64,000 nucleotides of DNA, taken from positions 1-64,000 of the forward strand of contig NZ_JALGBX010000005.1 of the NCBI RefSeq assembly GCF_022808175.1, read 5' to 3'. Positions 47,076 through 56,949 of the stretch are shown piece after piece. Below the pieces are notes generated by a model. It worked only from the letters and a program-made list of their open reading frames with translations, was not told the DNA's origin and ran no database searches. Within the stretch, counting starts at the first letter, position 1; each line of letters begins with the position of its first letter. A program made the translations under genes and the position numbers. The DNA comes from Streptomyces sp. AP-93 (lineage in GTDB: Bacteria > Actinomycetota > Actinomycetes > Streptomycetales > Streptomycetaceae).

Positions 47076-47361
47076 GCGGTTCGACCGGGGTCGCGCCGGG
47101 TGCCGCGACCCGTTTCCCTTCCAGGCTCCCACGGGCCAACAGGACCGGCCAGAGCGGTTGCCGGTACGGGTCCGTCGCCCTACCCGCGGCACGCCGACCC
47201 GTCACCGGCCGTGACCGAGGCGGCGTTCGGCGTGATCGGCGGGCGACCGGATCTCACGCCGCCGGGACCGACTCCGCCCTACCCGTCTACGGCGCCGCCG
47301 TACGGGTAAGCGCGTGGCAGGGGACGGCGGCCCCGGCGGGGCCCGATGGAGAGGAGAAGCC

Positions 47362-47544
47362 GTGCAGGGCAAGGAGAGCAGGCACCAGGAGCCGCGAAGG
47401 GCCCGCAAGGAGCAGGTGCCAGAGCACCCGGGTCCGGACCCGGTACATCCCGAGGCCAGCAAGCCGGTCGCAGGCAAGACCCCCGACGAACTGCGAAGGG
47501 CGCAGGAGCGGAGGAAGACCCGCGATCAGGACGACGCGGGCTGA
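47362..47544 (+). CDS. Small hydrophilic protein, unknown
   Basis: This 60-residue protein starts at a GTG with GAGAGGAG upstream. It is rich in Lys, Arg, Glu and Pro (EHPGPDPVHPEASKPV, then TPDELRRAQERRKTRDQDD) with no hydrophobic segment. It is likely disordered. It resembles small streptomycete stress-type proteins but no family was named. Confidence 0.55.
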   Translation: MQGKESRHQEPRRARKEQVPEHPGPDPVHPEASKPVAGKTPDELRRAQERRKTRDQDDAG

Positions 47545-47679
47545 CGGCGGATCGAGGCCGGTGTCATCACACCTGCCAGGGGCGCGGACCGTGCGCCGCC
47601 GGCCCCCGCAGCTGTGGCGACACCGGCAGAACGGGGTGGTCGCCGGGGCGGCGGTGACAACGAGACGGAGTGATCGCGC

Positions 47680-48111
47680 ATGCGCACCACAGCGGCACGG
47701 GTGATGGGTGCGGCCACCCTCGGATACGGCCTGGCCGTCGCCTGCCGACCCGAGGTGCTGGCCCGCCCGTGCGGCCTGGCCGAACAGGGTTCCTCCTCAC
47801 TGCTGATCCGCGCCCTGGGCGTCCGGGACGCCGTCATCGGCGCGGCCGTGGTCGCGGTCCCCGACGAGGGCAGCGGGCTGCGTACGGCCGTCATGTGCCG
47901 GGTTGCGCTCGACACGGGCGACGCACTGCTCTTCGGCACCCTTCTGCCCCACCGGACCGGGCGCGCCAAGGCGGCCTCGGCCGCGCTGGCCCGGGCTGCC
48001 CTGTGCGGCTGGACGCTGACCGGCGATGACCGCTCGGCGGCAACGCTCGTGGAGGACGCGACGAACTTCGCGGTACGGGTGGCCCAATCCCCCACGCGCG
48101 CGAATTTCTGA
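47680..48111 (+). CDS. Small membrane protein (DUF4267-like)
   Basis: This 143-residue protein has several hydrophobic helices (ARVMGAATLGYGLAVACRPE, LIRALGVRDAVIGAAVVAVP, VALDTGDALLFGTLL). The ALGVRDAVIGAA pattern followed by DTGDA fits the DUF4267/DoxX-neighbour type of small integral proteins. Function is unknown. GGAG lies nine bases before the ATG. It is a single gene. Confidence 0.7.
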   Translation: MRTTAARVMGAATLGYGLAVACRPEVLARPCGLAEQGSSSLLIRALGVRDAVIGAAVVAVPDEGSGLRTAVMCRVALDTGDALLFGTLLPHRTGRAKAASAALARAALCGWTLTGDDRSAATLVEDATNFAVRVAQSPTRANF

Positions 48112-48717
<606 letters not shown>

Positions 48718-48723
48718 CGGATG

Positions 48724-48760
48724 CGCTCCAACAGGGCGGCTCAGTCGCTCTGTTGGAGCG
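48724..48760 (+). terminator. Terminator-like hairpin after the rpf-like gene
   Basis: CGCTCCAACAG (48724-48734) pairs perfectly with CTGTTGGAGCG (48750-48760) around a 15-base loop, six bases after the stop. There is no clear T-run, which is common in streptomycetes. The rest of the gap to 49161 shows nothing recognisable. Confidence 0.65.
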
Positions 48761-49161
48761 ATGCCGACCGGATGTCCCGTAGGCCTGCGGTTGTTGTCTC
48801 GCTCGCGGCTGCGCCGTCGTGAACTGGCCGATCGAGTACGGGAATGCATCGGATGTCGTGGTCGCCGGCGCCGCCTGGCCGGGAGTTCCGTGAACAGCCG
48901 GCCGGCGCGACGGCGCGACCCGATGGGAGTACCATGCCCGCGCGCCGGTACCGGGCTCGCAGGCGCCCGCCGGCCCCAGAGTCGTCCGCCGCGCGAATTC
49001 TGCGGCATCGACGCCTTCTGTCGAGCTGCGCACCCTGGATGACCTGCGGTTTCATCGGGTGGGGGTGTGGTGTGCGGATGCGGGCCTGGGGGCCCTGTGT
49101 CAGCTTGGTACGAGTGGGGGTCGGACCGGGGGGGCGTCTTCCCCGAAGGGGTGCATCACAG

Positions 49162-49590
49162 ATGAATCGACTTCTCGCCACGGCCGTGAGCACGGCCGCC
49201 GCAGCGCTTCTCGTGGCCGGCGGGGCAACCTCGGCCTTCGCCGCAGGGCCCACCGACGACGCGACCACGCAGCTGTGTAGCAGTCTGACCGAACTCAAGG
49301 CCGACAACGCGAAGTTGCGCACGCTCGACCCGGCGACAGCCACCAAGGACCAGATCAAGGACGCGCACAACGCCGTCCAGGACGACTGGAAGACCGTCGC
49401 CGAGTCCACCGCGCAGTTCAACGCCGCCCAGAAGGACGCGGTCAAGTCTGCCGCCAACGACGTGAAGAAGACGTACGAGGACCTGCCCGGCGACACCACC
49501 GGCGCCGAGGCCCTCACCAAGCTCACCCCGGACCTGCAGAAGCTCGACACGGCCGTCGCGAGCGCCCAGACCGGCCTGCAGTGCAGCTGA
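49162..49590 (+). CDS. Small secreted helical protein, unknown
   Basis: This 142-residue protein has a Sec signal peptide (AVSTAAAALLVAGGATSAFA). The mature part of about 115 residues is mostly helical and charged (LKADNAKLRTLDPATATKDQ, KDAVKSAANDVKKTYEDLPG). It contains two Cys (LCSS near the start of the mature part, LQCS at the end) that could form one disulfide. It resembles small exported helical-bundle proteins of streptomycetes with no known role. The ribosome site is weak. Confidence 0.7.
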   Translation: MNRLLATAVSTAAAALLVAGGATSAFAAGPTDDATTQLCSSLTELKADNAKLRTLDPATATKDQIKDAHNAVQDDWKTVAESTAQFNAAQKDAVKSAANDVKKTYEDLPGDTTGAEALTKLTPDLQKLDTAVASAQTGLQCS

Positions 49591-49767
49591 CCTGGACGCA
49601 CCCGGGGCGGGGCGCGGTACGGGCGCCCCGCTCTGGCATGGGCGAGTGCGGCGGTGGGTGACGGGTAGGAGCCGAACGGGAGCCGGATGCGCTCAGCTCG
49701 CACCCAGAGCGCAGTCGGGAGGGCAACTCCTCACGTACCGATGCCGGCGACTACGGAAGGGGGAACC

Positions 49768-50244
49768 ATGAGCGAGACCGGTGCGCGCGGCGACGAGGTG
49801 TATCAGCCCCAGCCGGAGGACGAACCGTCCGAACGGCAGCCTGACATGGACCAGAGTCTCGGCGAGCCGAACACGGACGCCCAGCTGGATCAGGGGTACT
49901 CACCGCCGGAGCGGCCCTACGCGAGCGAGCGGAACGACACCACCGGCGAGGGGCAGAGCAGGGGCGAGAGCCTCGACGACCGCCTCGCCCGGGAGCTGCC
50001 CGAGGACCTGGAGTCCCTGCCCGGGGACGGAATCGGGGATCTGGTGGACGGTGACGGCGAACCCGTCGATCCGCAAGCGGGTGGCGTCCGGGCGGGGCGG
50101 CTGGCCCCGGCCACCGCCTTCCCGCACGGGAACAGCGTCCTCGCGCACGACGCGGGCGTCGATGGCGGGGCGGCCACGGCCGAGGAAGCCGCCATGCACG
50201 TCATCCCGGATCCCGACGAGGAAGAACCCCAGAACCCGGGATGA
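49768..50244 (+). CDS. DUF5709-family protein
   Basis: This 158-residue acidic, soluble and probably disordered protein starts at an ATG after GGAAGGGGGAACC. Family features are GDEVYQPQ, LDQGYSPPERP, ESLDDRLARELPED and the C-terminal AAMHVIPD-type end. These proteins are widespread in streptomycetes; the function is unknown and a stress link has been suggested by context in other genomes. It is a single gene. Confidence 0.8.
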   Translation: MSETGARGDEVYQPQPEDEPSERQPDMDQSLGEPNTDAQLDQGYSPPERPYASERNDTTGEGQSRGESLDDRLARELPEDLESLPGDGIGDLVDGDGEPVDPQAGGVRAGRLAPATAFPHGNSVLAHDAGVDGGAATAEEAAMHVIPDPDEEEPQNPG

Positions 50245-50270
50245 TCGCGGCAGCACGACTGCGTCCCGCC

Positions 50271-50468
50271 TCAGGGTGGACTGAGCCTCGGGCCGCGCGG
50301 CGCAGGACGCGGGTCGGTCTCGGGCAGTAGCCCGAGCATGTCCAGCAGCAGTGCCAGTTCGCTCGCGTCGGCGGCCCGTGAGGCGACAAAGCGGCGGGCT
50401 GCCGCACGGTCCGTGGTCCCGGAACATGCCAGGAATGCCGGCTCGTCACAACCAAAGGGATCCTTCAC
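50271..50468 (-). CDS. Small conserved-looking protein, unknown
   Basis: This 65-residue frame starts at a GTG and reads VKDPFGCDEPAFLACSGTTD, followed by an amphipathic helix AARRFVASRAADASELALLL and DMLGLLPETDP. The helix pattern is common in short streptomycete proteins, which makes it more likely real than chance. The ribosome site is weak. It converges on the DUF5709 gene. Confidence 0.45.
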   Translation of the reverse strand: MKDPFGCDEPAFLACSGTTDRAAARRFVASRAADASELALLLDMLGLLPETDPRPAPRGPRLSPP

Positions 50469-50768
50469 CCGGCCGATCCCACCACGCCCGCCCACTCTGT
50501 GCATGTGCAGTGGTCCGCCTGATCGGCCGGCTTGAACGACCGGCTCGACCGACCGGTGGGATCCGGGGGCAACGGCTGGGGGTGGGGTGCCAAGGACGGG
50601 ACGGGGGACCCCGGCGGCGGGCCGGCGCGGGAGCGGGGTCGGACGTCCCGTCGTGCCCCGGGCCTGCGGATGGGCCGATCGGGGGAGGACGGCGCCGGGG
50701 CGGACGGCCTAGCCTGGACCGGCAGGAGTGGGAGACCGGGGGGCCGAGTCCGAAGGAAGAGCGCCTCC

Positions 50769-51596
50769 ATGGGCATCACTCGCAGTTCCGTAAGCCGTCT
50801 TCGCGCGGGATCCGCCGTGGCGGCCGCTGCCGTCCTCGTCCTGACGGCGGCCGCCGGCGCATCAGCCTTCGCCGCCCCGAGCGGCCCGAGCGGCCCGGCC
50901 GCCCCGGCCGCCCCGGCCGACGGGCCGGCCGAGGGGCCGGCGGCGGGCCGGTCGTCCGCCGCGAGCGCCTACGGACCGGCTCGGGTGCCGCTGGGGATCT
51001 CCCGGCTGGCGCAGGGCCCGGGTCACGACATCGCCATCACCATCGACGACGGTCCGGACCCGCGCTGGACGCCCCAGGTCCTCGAGGTGCTGCGGGAGAA
51101 CCACGTCAAGGCCACGTTCTGCATGATCGGAACCCGCGCGCAGCAGTACCCGGCCCTGGTGCGCTCGGTCGCCGCCGAGGGGCACCGTCTCTGTGACCAC
51201 TCGGTGGACCACGACGTGACCATGGACCACAAGCCCGTCGCGTACCAGCGGCAGCAGATCCTCGACGGCAAGTCCATGATCGAGCAGGCCGCGCCGGGGG
51301 TCGCCGTCAGCTACTACCGCGCTCCGGGTGGCGCCTTCACCCCCGACAGCCGTGCGATAGCAGCCGCGAGCGGGATGCGGCCGCTGGGCTGGAGCGTGGA
51401 CCCCAAGGACTGGAGCAGGCCGGGCCTGGCGTCGATCGTCGCCACCGTGGAGGGAAACCTGCCCGCGCAGCCGACGGTCCTCTTCCACGACGGGGGCGGC
51501 GACCGCAGCGAGACGGTCGCAGCGCTCAAGGAATACCTGCCGTGGCTCACGGCGCGGGGCTACGCCTTCACCTTTCCGAAGCTCACCACCCCGTAA
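50769..51596 (+). CDS. Secreted polysaccharide deacetylase (NodB domain)
   Basis: This 275-residue protein starts at an ATG with GGAAGAG upstream. It has a signal peptide ending near ASAFA and a Gly/Ser/Pro/Ala linker (SGPSGPAAPAAPADGP). The NodB domain shows IAITIDDGPD (catalytic Asp pair), CDHSVDHDVTM (metal His residues), YYRAPGGAF, WSVDPKDW and VLFHDGGGDRS. It removes acetyl groups from N-acetylglucosamine in peptidoglycan or chitin-like polymers outside the cell. It is a single gene. The 300 bases upstream to 50469 show nothing else recognisable. Confidence 0.9.
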   Translation: MGITRSSVSRLRAGSAVAAAAVLVLTAAAGASAFAAPSGPSGPAAPAAPADGPAEGPAAGRSSAASAYGPARVPLGISRLAQGPGHDIAITIDDGPDPRWTPQVLEVLRENHVKATFCMIGTRAQQYPALVRSVAAEGHRLCDHSVDHDVTMDHKPVAYQRQQILDGKSMIEQAAPGVAVSYYRAPGGAFTPDSRAIAAASGMRPLGWSVDPKDWSRPGLASIVATVEGNLPAQPTVLFHDGGGDRSETVAALKEYLPWLTARGYAFTFPKLTTP

Positions 51597-52038
51597 AGCG
51601 GCAGCCACCCGCTCGACGAGCGCGGCGCACTGACGGGAACGCCGTCCGGTTCCCCCTCCGGGTCGTGACATGCATCACGGCCCGCATGTCGTCGTGGCGC
51701 CTTCCGTGATGATCGTCCGCCTCTGGACATGTCGTCGTATGTACCTGTTTGGCGTTGACATGCCGCACTCCGCCGGAAACGGAAGTCGACGCTCCTGTTT
51801 CCTCGTCTTCAACAGGGCTGGCGGGGGTGGGTTCTGTCGGCGGGCCAGGTGGGTGCCGGACGGGCCGCGACGGGGGAATGCACGATCTTCCGGCCGTTTC
51901 AAGCCGCGTCCCGGACGTCCCGCGCGGCTGAGCGGCGGCGGCTTGCCAGGCCGTCGGCGGGCTTCTAAGAATGGCGATTCCTCCGGCGCCTTCGCGGTCC
52001 GGCGCCGGGAGCTTCGCGATCACCGAGTGAGGTCCCGC
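51597..52038. other. Intergenic region upstream of the CAP gene
   Basis: This region holds a CRP-like half-site pair GTGA-CATGCA-TCAC (51665-51678), matching the GTG(N6)CAC core known for streptomycete Crp, and a TTGACA near 51757. Neither is well enough supported to be called a functional site. No gene was found on either strand. Confidence 0.35.
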
Positions 52039-52773
52039 ATGAAGAAGCACCGTAAGAAGACGCACCACAGGAAAATAGCCGTCGCCGTCGGAGCACTGGC
52101 CCTCGTGGCCGTACCCACCACGGCCATGGCCTGCCTCGACCCGCAGGGGACCGGCCCGGTGCGGTCCATCGCAGCCGGGCAGGAGAGCCGTCCCTGGTAC
52201 GCCGACTCCCACGGGGACCTCTACGGCGACCCCTACGGCGATCCCGGCGCGCAGCAGCCCGCGGAGGTCCCGGTTCAGGTCGGCGGCGGCCCCGCCGAGA
52301 TCGTCGAGCAGCCGGTCGTCCAGCCGCCCGCCGAGCCGCCCGCCGAGCCGATCGCCGAGACCGCGCCCCCCGCGCCCTCGGACTCCGCGGCACCCTCCGG
52401 TGCAGCGGCCGAGGTCCTCGCGCTCGTCAACAAGGAGCGCGCCGCGGTCGGGTGCCCCGTGCTGACCGTCAACGCGAAGCTCACGAAGGCCGCGCAGGAC
52501 CACAGTGAGGACATGGCCGCCCACTCCAACATGTCCCACACCGGCTCCGACGGATCCGACCCCGGTCAGCGGATCACCCGCGCCGGGTACGAGTGGCGTA
52601 CGTACGCCGAGAACGTCGCGTACGGCTACGACACCGCCGCCCGGGTCATGGACGGCTGGATGAACAGCCCGGGGCACAAGCGGAACATCCTCGACTGCAA
52701 CGTCAAGGAGATCGGCATCGGCCTCGCGCAGCCCGGCCAGTACTGGACGCAGGACTTCGGCGCCACCCGCTGA
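52039..52773 (+). CDS. Secreted CAP-domain (SCP/PR1-like) protein
   Basis: This 244-residue protein starts at an ATG after GAGGTCCCGC. It has a basic n-region (KKHRKKTHHRK) and a signal core AVAVGALALVAVPTTAMA, then a Pro/Ala/Glu-rich linker (about 55-120). The CAP domain (about 122-244) has VLALVNKERAAVGCPVL, SEDMAAHSNMSHTGSDGSDP, AENVAYGYDTAARVMDGWMN SPGHKRNIL and DFGATR. Bacterial CAP proteins are exported and of mostly unknown activity. The Cys in VGCP and LDCN may pair. Confidence 0.9.
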   Translation: MKKHRKKTHHRKIAVAVGALALVAVPTTAMACLDPQGTGPVRSIAAGQESRPWYADSHGDLYGDPYGDPGAQQPAEVPVQVGGGPAEIVEQPVVQPPAEPPAEPIAETAPPAPSDSAAPSGAAAEVLALVNKERAAVGCPVLTVNAKLTKAAQDHSEDMAAHSNMSHTGSDGSDPGQRITRAGYEWRTYAENVAYGYDTAARVMDGWMNSPGHKRNILDCNVKEIGIGLAQPGQYWTQDFGATR

Positions 52774-52877
52774 TCCGCCTGCTGCACGGCCGTACACGAG
52801 CGGGTCGAGCGGGGCGATTGCGTCGAGTGCGTCGAGGAAATGGAGGGAGTCGAGCGGGTCGAGCAGGTCCAGCGGGT

Positions 52878-53066
52878 TTACATGGGGTCCATGGTCCCGC
52901 TGCCCCTGCCGTTCTCCCGCTCGCTCTTCTCCCTGATGTGCAGGGCCTTGGCGGTCAGCCGCTGACGCTCCGCGGGATCGGTTGCCCGCTGCGCCGCCTG
53001 CTCCAGCTCCTGCGCCTTGTCGCGCATCTGCCGGGCCCGTTCGCTCGGCTGGCTTTCGGTGCTCAT
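52878..53066 (-). CDS. DUF6381-family small protein
   Basis: This 62-residue hydrophilic helical protein starts MSTESQPSERARQMRDKAQE and has ATDPAERQRLTAKALHIREK. That helix is the family signature. GAAGGA lies seven bases before the ATG. It is common and usually monocistronic in streptomycetes; function is unknown. Confidence 0.8.
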   Translation of the reverse strand: MSTESQPSERARQMRDKAQELEQAAQRATDPAERQRLTAKALHIREKSERENGRGSGTMDPM

Positions 53067-53240
53067 GACCGGTCCTTCGATCGGGTCGGGGGTGTGTCCT
53101 TCCAGCCAAGCAGGAGCAGGCCGGACCCGCCACCGTGGGCAGGCCGGACCGGCTCCCCCAGGGAAGCAGGTTCCGCCTGCCCTGCTACGGAGAGTGTTCG
53201 CCGGCCCCTGAATTCCTGGCTGGTGCGGGTGCGGTCCTGT

Positions 53241-54254
53241 TCAGTGCCGGGCGGCGCCGGCCAGGGGTGGGGTGTCGAGCCCAGCGCCGTGGCGGAGTCC
53301 CGCCAGGAACTCCGAGAACGCCTCGGTGGAGGTGTGGGCAGGGGCCCAGCCCAGTTCCTCGCGCGCCCGGCCGGCGTCGAGCAGCGGCAGTCGCAGCACC
53401 GCGTCCAGGAGCCCCGGCGCGGCAGGAACGAGGTGGAGGTGCCAGGCGGCGGCGAGCCCGGCGCGGGCCGTTCCGGCCGGCAGCCGGATCGTCCGGGCGT
53501 GCAGCATGCGGGCGATGGATTCGCTGTCGAGGACCGGGTCGGCGACCAGGTTGAACGGCCCGCGTACCGGTCGCACGACAGCGGCCCGGTACGCCTCGGC
53601 GGCATCATCGGTGTGCAGTGCCTGGAAGCGCAGCCCGCGGATCGCGGGCACGGCGGGCACCAGCCCGGGCCGTACCAGCCGCCACGGCAGCAGGGGGCCG
53701 GCGAAGATCCGGCGCTGCTCGGAGGCGGACGCCCGCTTGAACAGGAAGCACGGCCGCATCCGCACCACCCGCATCTGCGGGTTCGCCTGCTGGAAGCCGT
53801 CCAGGTACCGCTCCAGGTACGCCTTCTCCCGGGTGTACGCGGCGGCGGGCCAGCCGTGCGTGGGCCAGGACTCGTCCACCGGCCGGCCGTCGTCGGGCCC
53901 GGGGGAGTAGGCACCGACCGATGAGGCGTGCACCAGCGCGCCTACCCCGCTCCGTGCGCAGGCCTCGAAGACGCGCACCGAGCCGAGGACGTTCGTCTGC
54001 CAGGTCTCCAGTGGATCGTGGGTGGGCTGGAACCTCCACGCCAGGTGCACCACGGCGTCGGCGCCGCGGAAGAGCCGGTCCAGGTCGCTGCCGCCGGGAG
54101 CGACGTCCGCCGCCTCCCAGCGCACCCCGTCCACCCGGTGGGCGGGCCGTCGGCGGGCCACACCGGTCACCTCGGACACGTTCGGATCGCCGGCCAGTGC
54201 GTGGATCACGCTGGTGCCCGCGTTGCCGGTCGCTCCTGTCACCACGACCCTCAT
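53241..54254 (-). CDS. NAD-dependent epimerase/dehydratase family protein
   Basis: This 337-residue extended SDR starts MRVVVTGATGNAGTSVIHAL, the nucleotide-binding loop. DAVVHLAW, VHASSVGAY (catalytic Ser) and AAAYTREKAYLERYL (YxxxK Tyr and Lys) follow. Such enzymes act on nucleotide sugars or other carbonyl substrates. The ATG at 54252-54254 overlaps the upstream gene's stop (ATGA) and is preferred over one nine bases earlier. Translational coupling to the DUF-like helical protein suggests a shared role that is not evident from the sequences. Confidence 0.88.
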   Translation of the reverse strand: MRVVVTGATGNAGTSVIHALAGDPNVSEVTGVARRRPAHRVDGVRWEAADVAPGGSDLDRLFRGADAVVHLAWRFQPTHDPLETWQTNVLGSVRVFEACARSGVGALVHASSVGAYSPGPDDGRPVDESWPTHGWPAAAYTREKAYLERYLDGFQQANPQMRVVRMRPCFLFKRASASEQRRIFAGPLLPWRLVRPGLVPAVPAIRGLRFQALHTDDAAEAYRAAVVRPVRGPFNLVADPVLDSESIARMLHARTIRLPAGTARAGLAAAWHLHLVPAAPGLLDAVLRLPLLDAGRAREELGWAPAHTSTEAFSEFLAGLRHGAGLDTPPLAGAARH

Positions 54255-54850
54255 GACGCCCACCCCGCCTTCGGCGCCCGCCCGGCGCCGTGGCGCGGGG
54301 CGGCCGGCGCCGCCCCGGGTGCGCTGCGCAGGGCACGGCCCACGGCTGCCAGCCGCAGCGCCTCCAGGGTGTCGGCCTGGCGTTCGGCACGTGCCAGGAG
54401 CCGGCCCATGGCCTCCGCGTCGAGCAAGGGGTCCGAGCGGGCCAGTGTGTGCAGGGTCCGCCAGAGTTCCTTGTTGCCTTCCACACCGAGCCTGATCGCC
54501 TCCAGTTCGAGCACGTCGCTCAGGGGCGAGCGCGAGAGGAGCCTGCCGTTGGGCTTCAGCCGCCCCGCCTGCGCCACGGCCATGCCCAGGAGCATGCGGA
54601 GGTCGTTCGCGGGGACGTCGAGAGCCATCATGACCTCGCGCAGGCTGTCGCGGTCCTCGCTGATTTCCCCGGCGAGGGCGGCCAGACGCGGCCCGGCATC
54701 GGTGCCGCGGTGGGCGCGTGCCGTCCGCTTGACGAGGGCGATGCCCGCCCCCGCTCCGGCGAGGTGGTCATTGAGGTAGACGCCCAGCAGGTGGCGGGGG
54801 TCCTGGGCGGTGCGTTTCATGGGAGGTCTCCGATCGGTGGTGTGTTCCAT
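54251..54850 (-). CDS. Helical soluble protein coupled to the epimerase, unknown
   Basis: This 199-residue protein starts at an ATG with AAGGAG eight bases upstream. It is predicted all-helical: LLGVYLNDHLAGAGAGIALV, DRDSLREVMMALDVPANDLR, LMGMAVAQ-like and ELWRTLHTLARSDPLLD. The pattern (YLNDHLAGAxAGxxL) recurs in streptomycete hypothetical proteins that resemble ferritin-like bundles without clear metal residues. It overlaps the epimerase gene by four bases. Confidence 0.75.
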   Translation of the reverse strand: MEHTTDRRPPMKRTAQDPRHLLGVYLNDHLAGAGAGIALVKRTARAHRGTDAGPRLAALAGEISEDRDSLREVMMALDVPANDLRMLLGMAVAQAGRLKPNGRLLSRSPLSDVLELEAIRLGVEGNKELWRTLHTLARSDPLLDAEAMGRLLARAERQADTLEALRLAAVGRALRSAPGAAPAAPRHGAGRAPKAGWAS

Positions 54851-55076
54851 GGCCCCGCTCCTTCTCGGGCCGGTCCGTCGGCAGCACATCCCGCGTCTTC
54901 CCGTTCAGGAGCCCGGCACACGATGCAGCCGGGGAAGCCGTGGACCCGTGAGCCCGCTTCGACGACCCCCGTGCCGTCTTTCCGCGGCGTTCAGGGTGTG
55001 CGTCGCACGCGTGTGGGCAGGCGCCGTGCGGGTCCGGTGGATCCGCCACGGGACCGCCACGAAACGAGGAGCGGCC

Positions 55077-55400
55077 ATGCCCCGCGGTTCAAGTCCCAAG
55101 CGTGAACGCCAGTACGAGCACATCAAGGAGAGCGCCGAGCAGCGCGGCGAGAGCACCAAGCGGGCCAAGGAGATCGCAGCCCGCACGGTCAACAAGGAAC
55201 GCGCGCGTTCCGGCGAGTCGAAGACCGCGAGCCGGTCCTCGATACAGGACATGTCCTCATCGAAGCGCGGTGGGCAGCGCTCCCACAGCGGCGCGCAGGG
55301 TCCCACGAAGGAGCAGCTGTACAACGAGGCGAAGCAACGGAACATCGAGGGCCGTTCCAAGATGGACAAGGCCGAGCTCAAGCGAGCCCTCGGCCACTGA
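55077..55400 (+). CDS. Small basic protein (plasmid-stabilisation/Rho-N-like)
   Basis: This 107-residue protein starts at an ATG after ACGAGGAGCGG. It is very Lys/Arg/Ser-rich (PRGSSPKRERQYEHIKESAE, RAKEIAARTVNKERARSGES) and ends with TKEQLYNEAKQRNIEGRSKM followed by DKAELKRALGH. That C-terminal helix-extended-loop-helix resembles the Rho N-terminal/SAP-like motif and would bind nucleic acid. Homologues are annotated as plasmid stabilisation proteins without direct proof. It is monocistronic. Confidence 0.8.
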   Translation: MPRGSSPKRERQYEHIKESAEQRGESTKRAKEIAARTVNKERARSGESKTASRSSIQDMSSSKRGGQRSHSGAQGPTKEQLYNEAKQRNIEGRSKMDKAELKRALGH

Positions 55401-55557
55401 GCAGGCGAAAGCCCGCCGCCGACCCGGCTCCGCGGTCGGCCGGGAGCCGCACTGCGGGCGGCGCACAACGCGACGGAAGACGAGGCCGGCGATGCGCTGA
55501 CGCCGGACAGCGAGGCGCAGCGCCGTCGGCCGCGAGGCCGTCTGCGAGGTGATCATC

Positions 55558-56130
55558 ATGGCGACGAGCGCGCTTGTCGTCATCGACATGCTGAACACGT
55601 ACGACCACGAGGACGCCGATGCCCTCGTGCCGAGCGTCGCGCGCGCCCTGCCCGCTGTGGTGGACCTTCTCGCAGAGGCCCGCAACCGCGGCCTTCCGGT
55701 GATCTACGCCAACGACAACTTCGGGAAGTGGCGCTCCCACCACGGCGAGATCCTGGACGTCGCCCTCACCGGCCCGCACGCCGACCTCGTCGAGCCGGTG
55801 CGCCCCGACGAATCCGCGTACTTCGTCGTCAAGGCGCGCCATTCCGTCTTCTACGAGACGCCGCTCGCGTACCTGCTGGGCTCGCTCGGTGTGCACCACC
55901 TCATCCTGTGCGGTCAGGTCACGGAGCAGTGCGTGCTCTACTCCGCCCTCGACGCACACATCCGCCACCTCCCGGTCACGGTCGCCCGGGACGCCGTCGC
56001 GCACATCCACCGGGACCTGGCCGACGCGGCCCTGCGCATGATGGAGACGAACATGTCCGCCCGGGTCGTCCTCGCGGCCGATGCCTTCCAGGACGTCGCC
56101 CCGGGCGGCCTGTCCCCGCCGCCGGAATGA
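55558..56130 (+). CDS. Isochorismatase-family cysteine hydrolase
   Basis: This 190-residue protein has the catalytic triad of the family: Asp in LVVIDMLNTY, Lys in VVKARHSVFYETPL, and Cys in GQVTEQCVLYSA. These cytoplasmic enzymes hydrolyse amides or vinyl ethers such as nicotinamide, biuret or isochorismate; the substrate is not determined. The ATG at 55558 is preceded by GCGAGGTG; a GTG nine bases earlier is an alternative. It is followed on the same strand by HAD and SixA-like genes at about 100 and 35 base gaps, so an operon is possible. Confidence 0.88.
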   Translation: MATSALVVIDMLNTYDHEDADALVPSVARALPAVVDLLAEARNRGLPVIYANDNFGKWRSHHGEILDVALTGPHADLVEPVRPDESAYFVVKARHSVFYETPLAYLLGSLGVHHLILCGQVTEQCVLYSALDAHIRHLPVTVARDAVAHIHRDLADAALRMMETNMSARVVLAADAFQDVAPGGLSPPPE

Positions 56131-56237
56131 AGCGAGGCGAACCGGGCAGGCGCGGCGTAGCCGGCAGGATCCGTTCCCGGAGTGGGCGCGGGCCACCCTG
56201 CTGCCCGCCCTCCGCGAGCTGTGAGGAGACCGCCGCC

Positions 56238-56915
56238 ATGACCCGCAACCGCGCCGCCCTGTTCGACGTCGACGGCACCCTCGCGGACACCAACCACCTC
56301 CACGTCGTCTCCTGGTGGGAAGCGCTGCGCCAGCACGGCCACCACGTACCGATGCACGACATCCACCGGGCCGTCGGCCTGCCGGGCGAAGACCTCCTCG
56401 ACCACCTCCTGGAGGACGATCGCGACCGGGGCGGCGACGAACTGCTGAGCGCCGCCCACGACACCCTGTACGCCACGTACTTCGACAGGCTCCCCGCCCT
56501 GGACTCGGCGGCCGACCTCCTGCGGACCCTGTCGGCGGCGGGCTGGAAGGTCGTGCTGGTCACCTCCGCGAAGGACCGGGAACTGGACGCCCTGCGCCGG
56601 GCCATCGGCGCCGACGACGCCGTCACCGACACCGCGACCTCCGACGACGTCGAGCAGGGCAAGCCCGCCCCGGATCCCCTCCACCACGCCCTCGAACTGG
56701 CGGGGGCGACGCCGGAGCGCGCGGTGTTCGTCGGCGACACCGTGTGGGACATGAAGGCCGCGGTACGCGCCGGGGTGACCGGGATCGGGCTGCTCTGCGG
56801 CGGCATCCCGCGCGGTGACCTGGAGGAAGCGGGAGCGGCCGCCGCCTACCGGGACCCGGCCGACCTGCTGGCCGACCTGGCCGACAGCCCGTTCTCCGCG
56901 GTGGCATCCGAGTGA
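56238..56915 (+). CDS. HAD-superfamily hydrolase (phosphoglycolate phosphatase-like)
   Basis: This 225-residue protein has the four HAD motifs: FDVDGTLADT (nucleophile Asp), LVTSAK, KPAPDPL (Lys) and VFVGDTVWDM (acidic pair). A helical cap lies between motifs I and II, as in beta-phosphoglucomutase or phosphoglycolate phosphatase. It is a cytoplasmic phosphatase or mutase of unknown substrate. GAGGAGAC precedes the ATG. It lies between the isochorismatase-like and SixA-like genes. Confidence 0.88.
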   Translation: MTRNRAALFDVDGTLADTNHLHVVSWWEALRQHGHHVPMHDIHRAVGLPGEDLLDHLLEDDRDRGGDELLSAAHDTLYATYFDRLPALDSAADLLRTLSAAGWKVVLVTSAKDRELDALRRAIGADDAVTDTATSDDVEQGKPAPDPLHHALELAGATPERAVFVGDTVWDMKAAVRAGVTGIGLLCGGIPRGDLEEAGAAAAYRDPADLLADLADSPFSAVASE

Positions 56916-56949
56916 ACCCGGCCGTTCGAACCGTGGGGAGGAGTGGATC

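Noticed and set aside
51665..51678. CRP-like site GTGACATGCATCAC
   Set aside because: The half-sites fit, but a single GTGA-N6-TCAC occurs by chance and its distance of over 350 bases from the next start gives no positional support.
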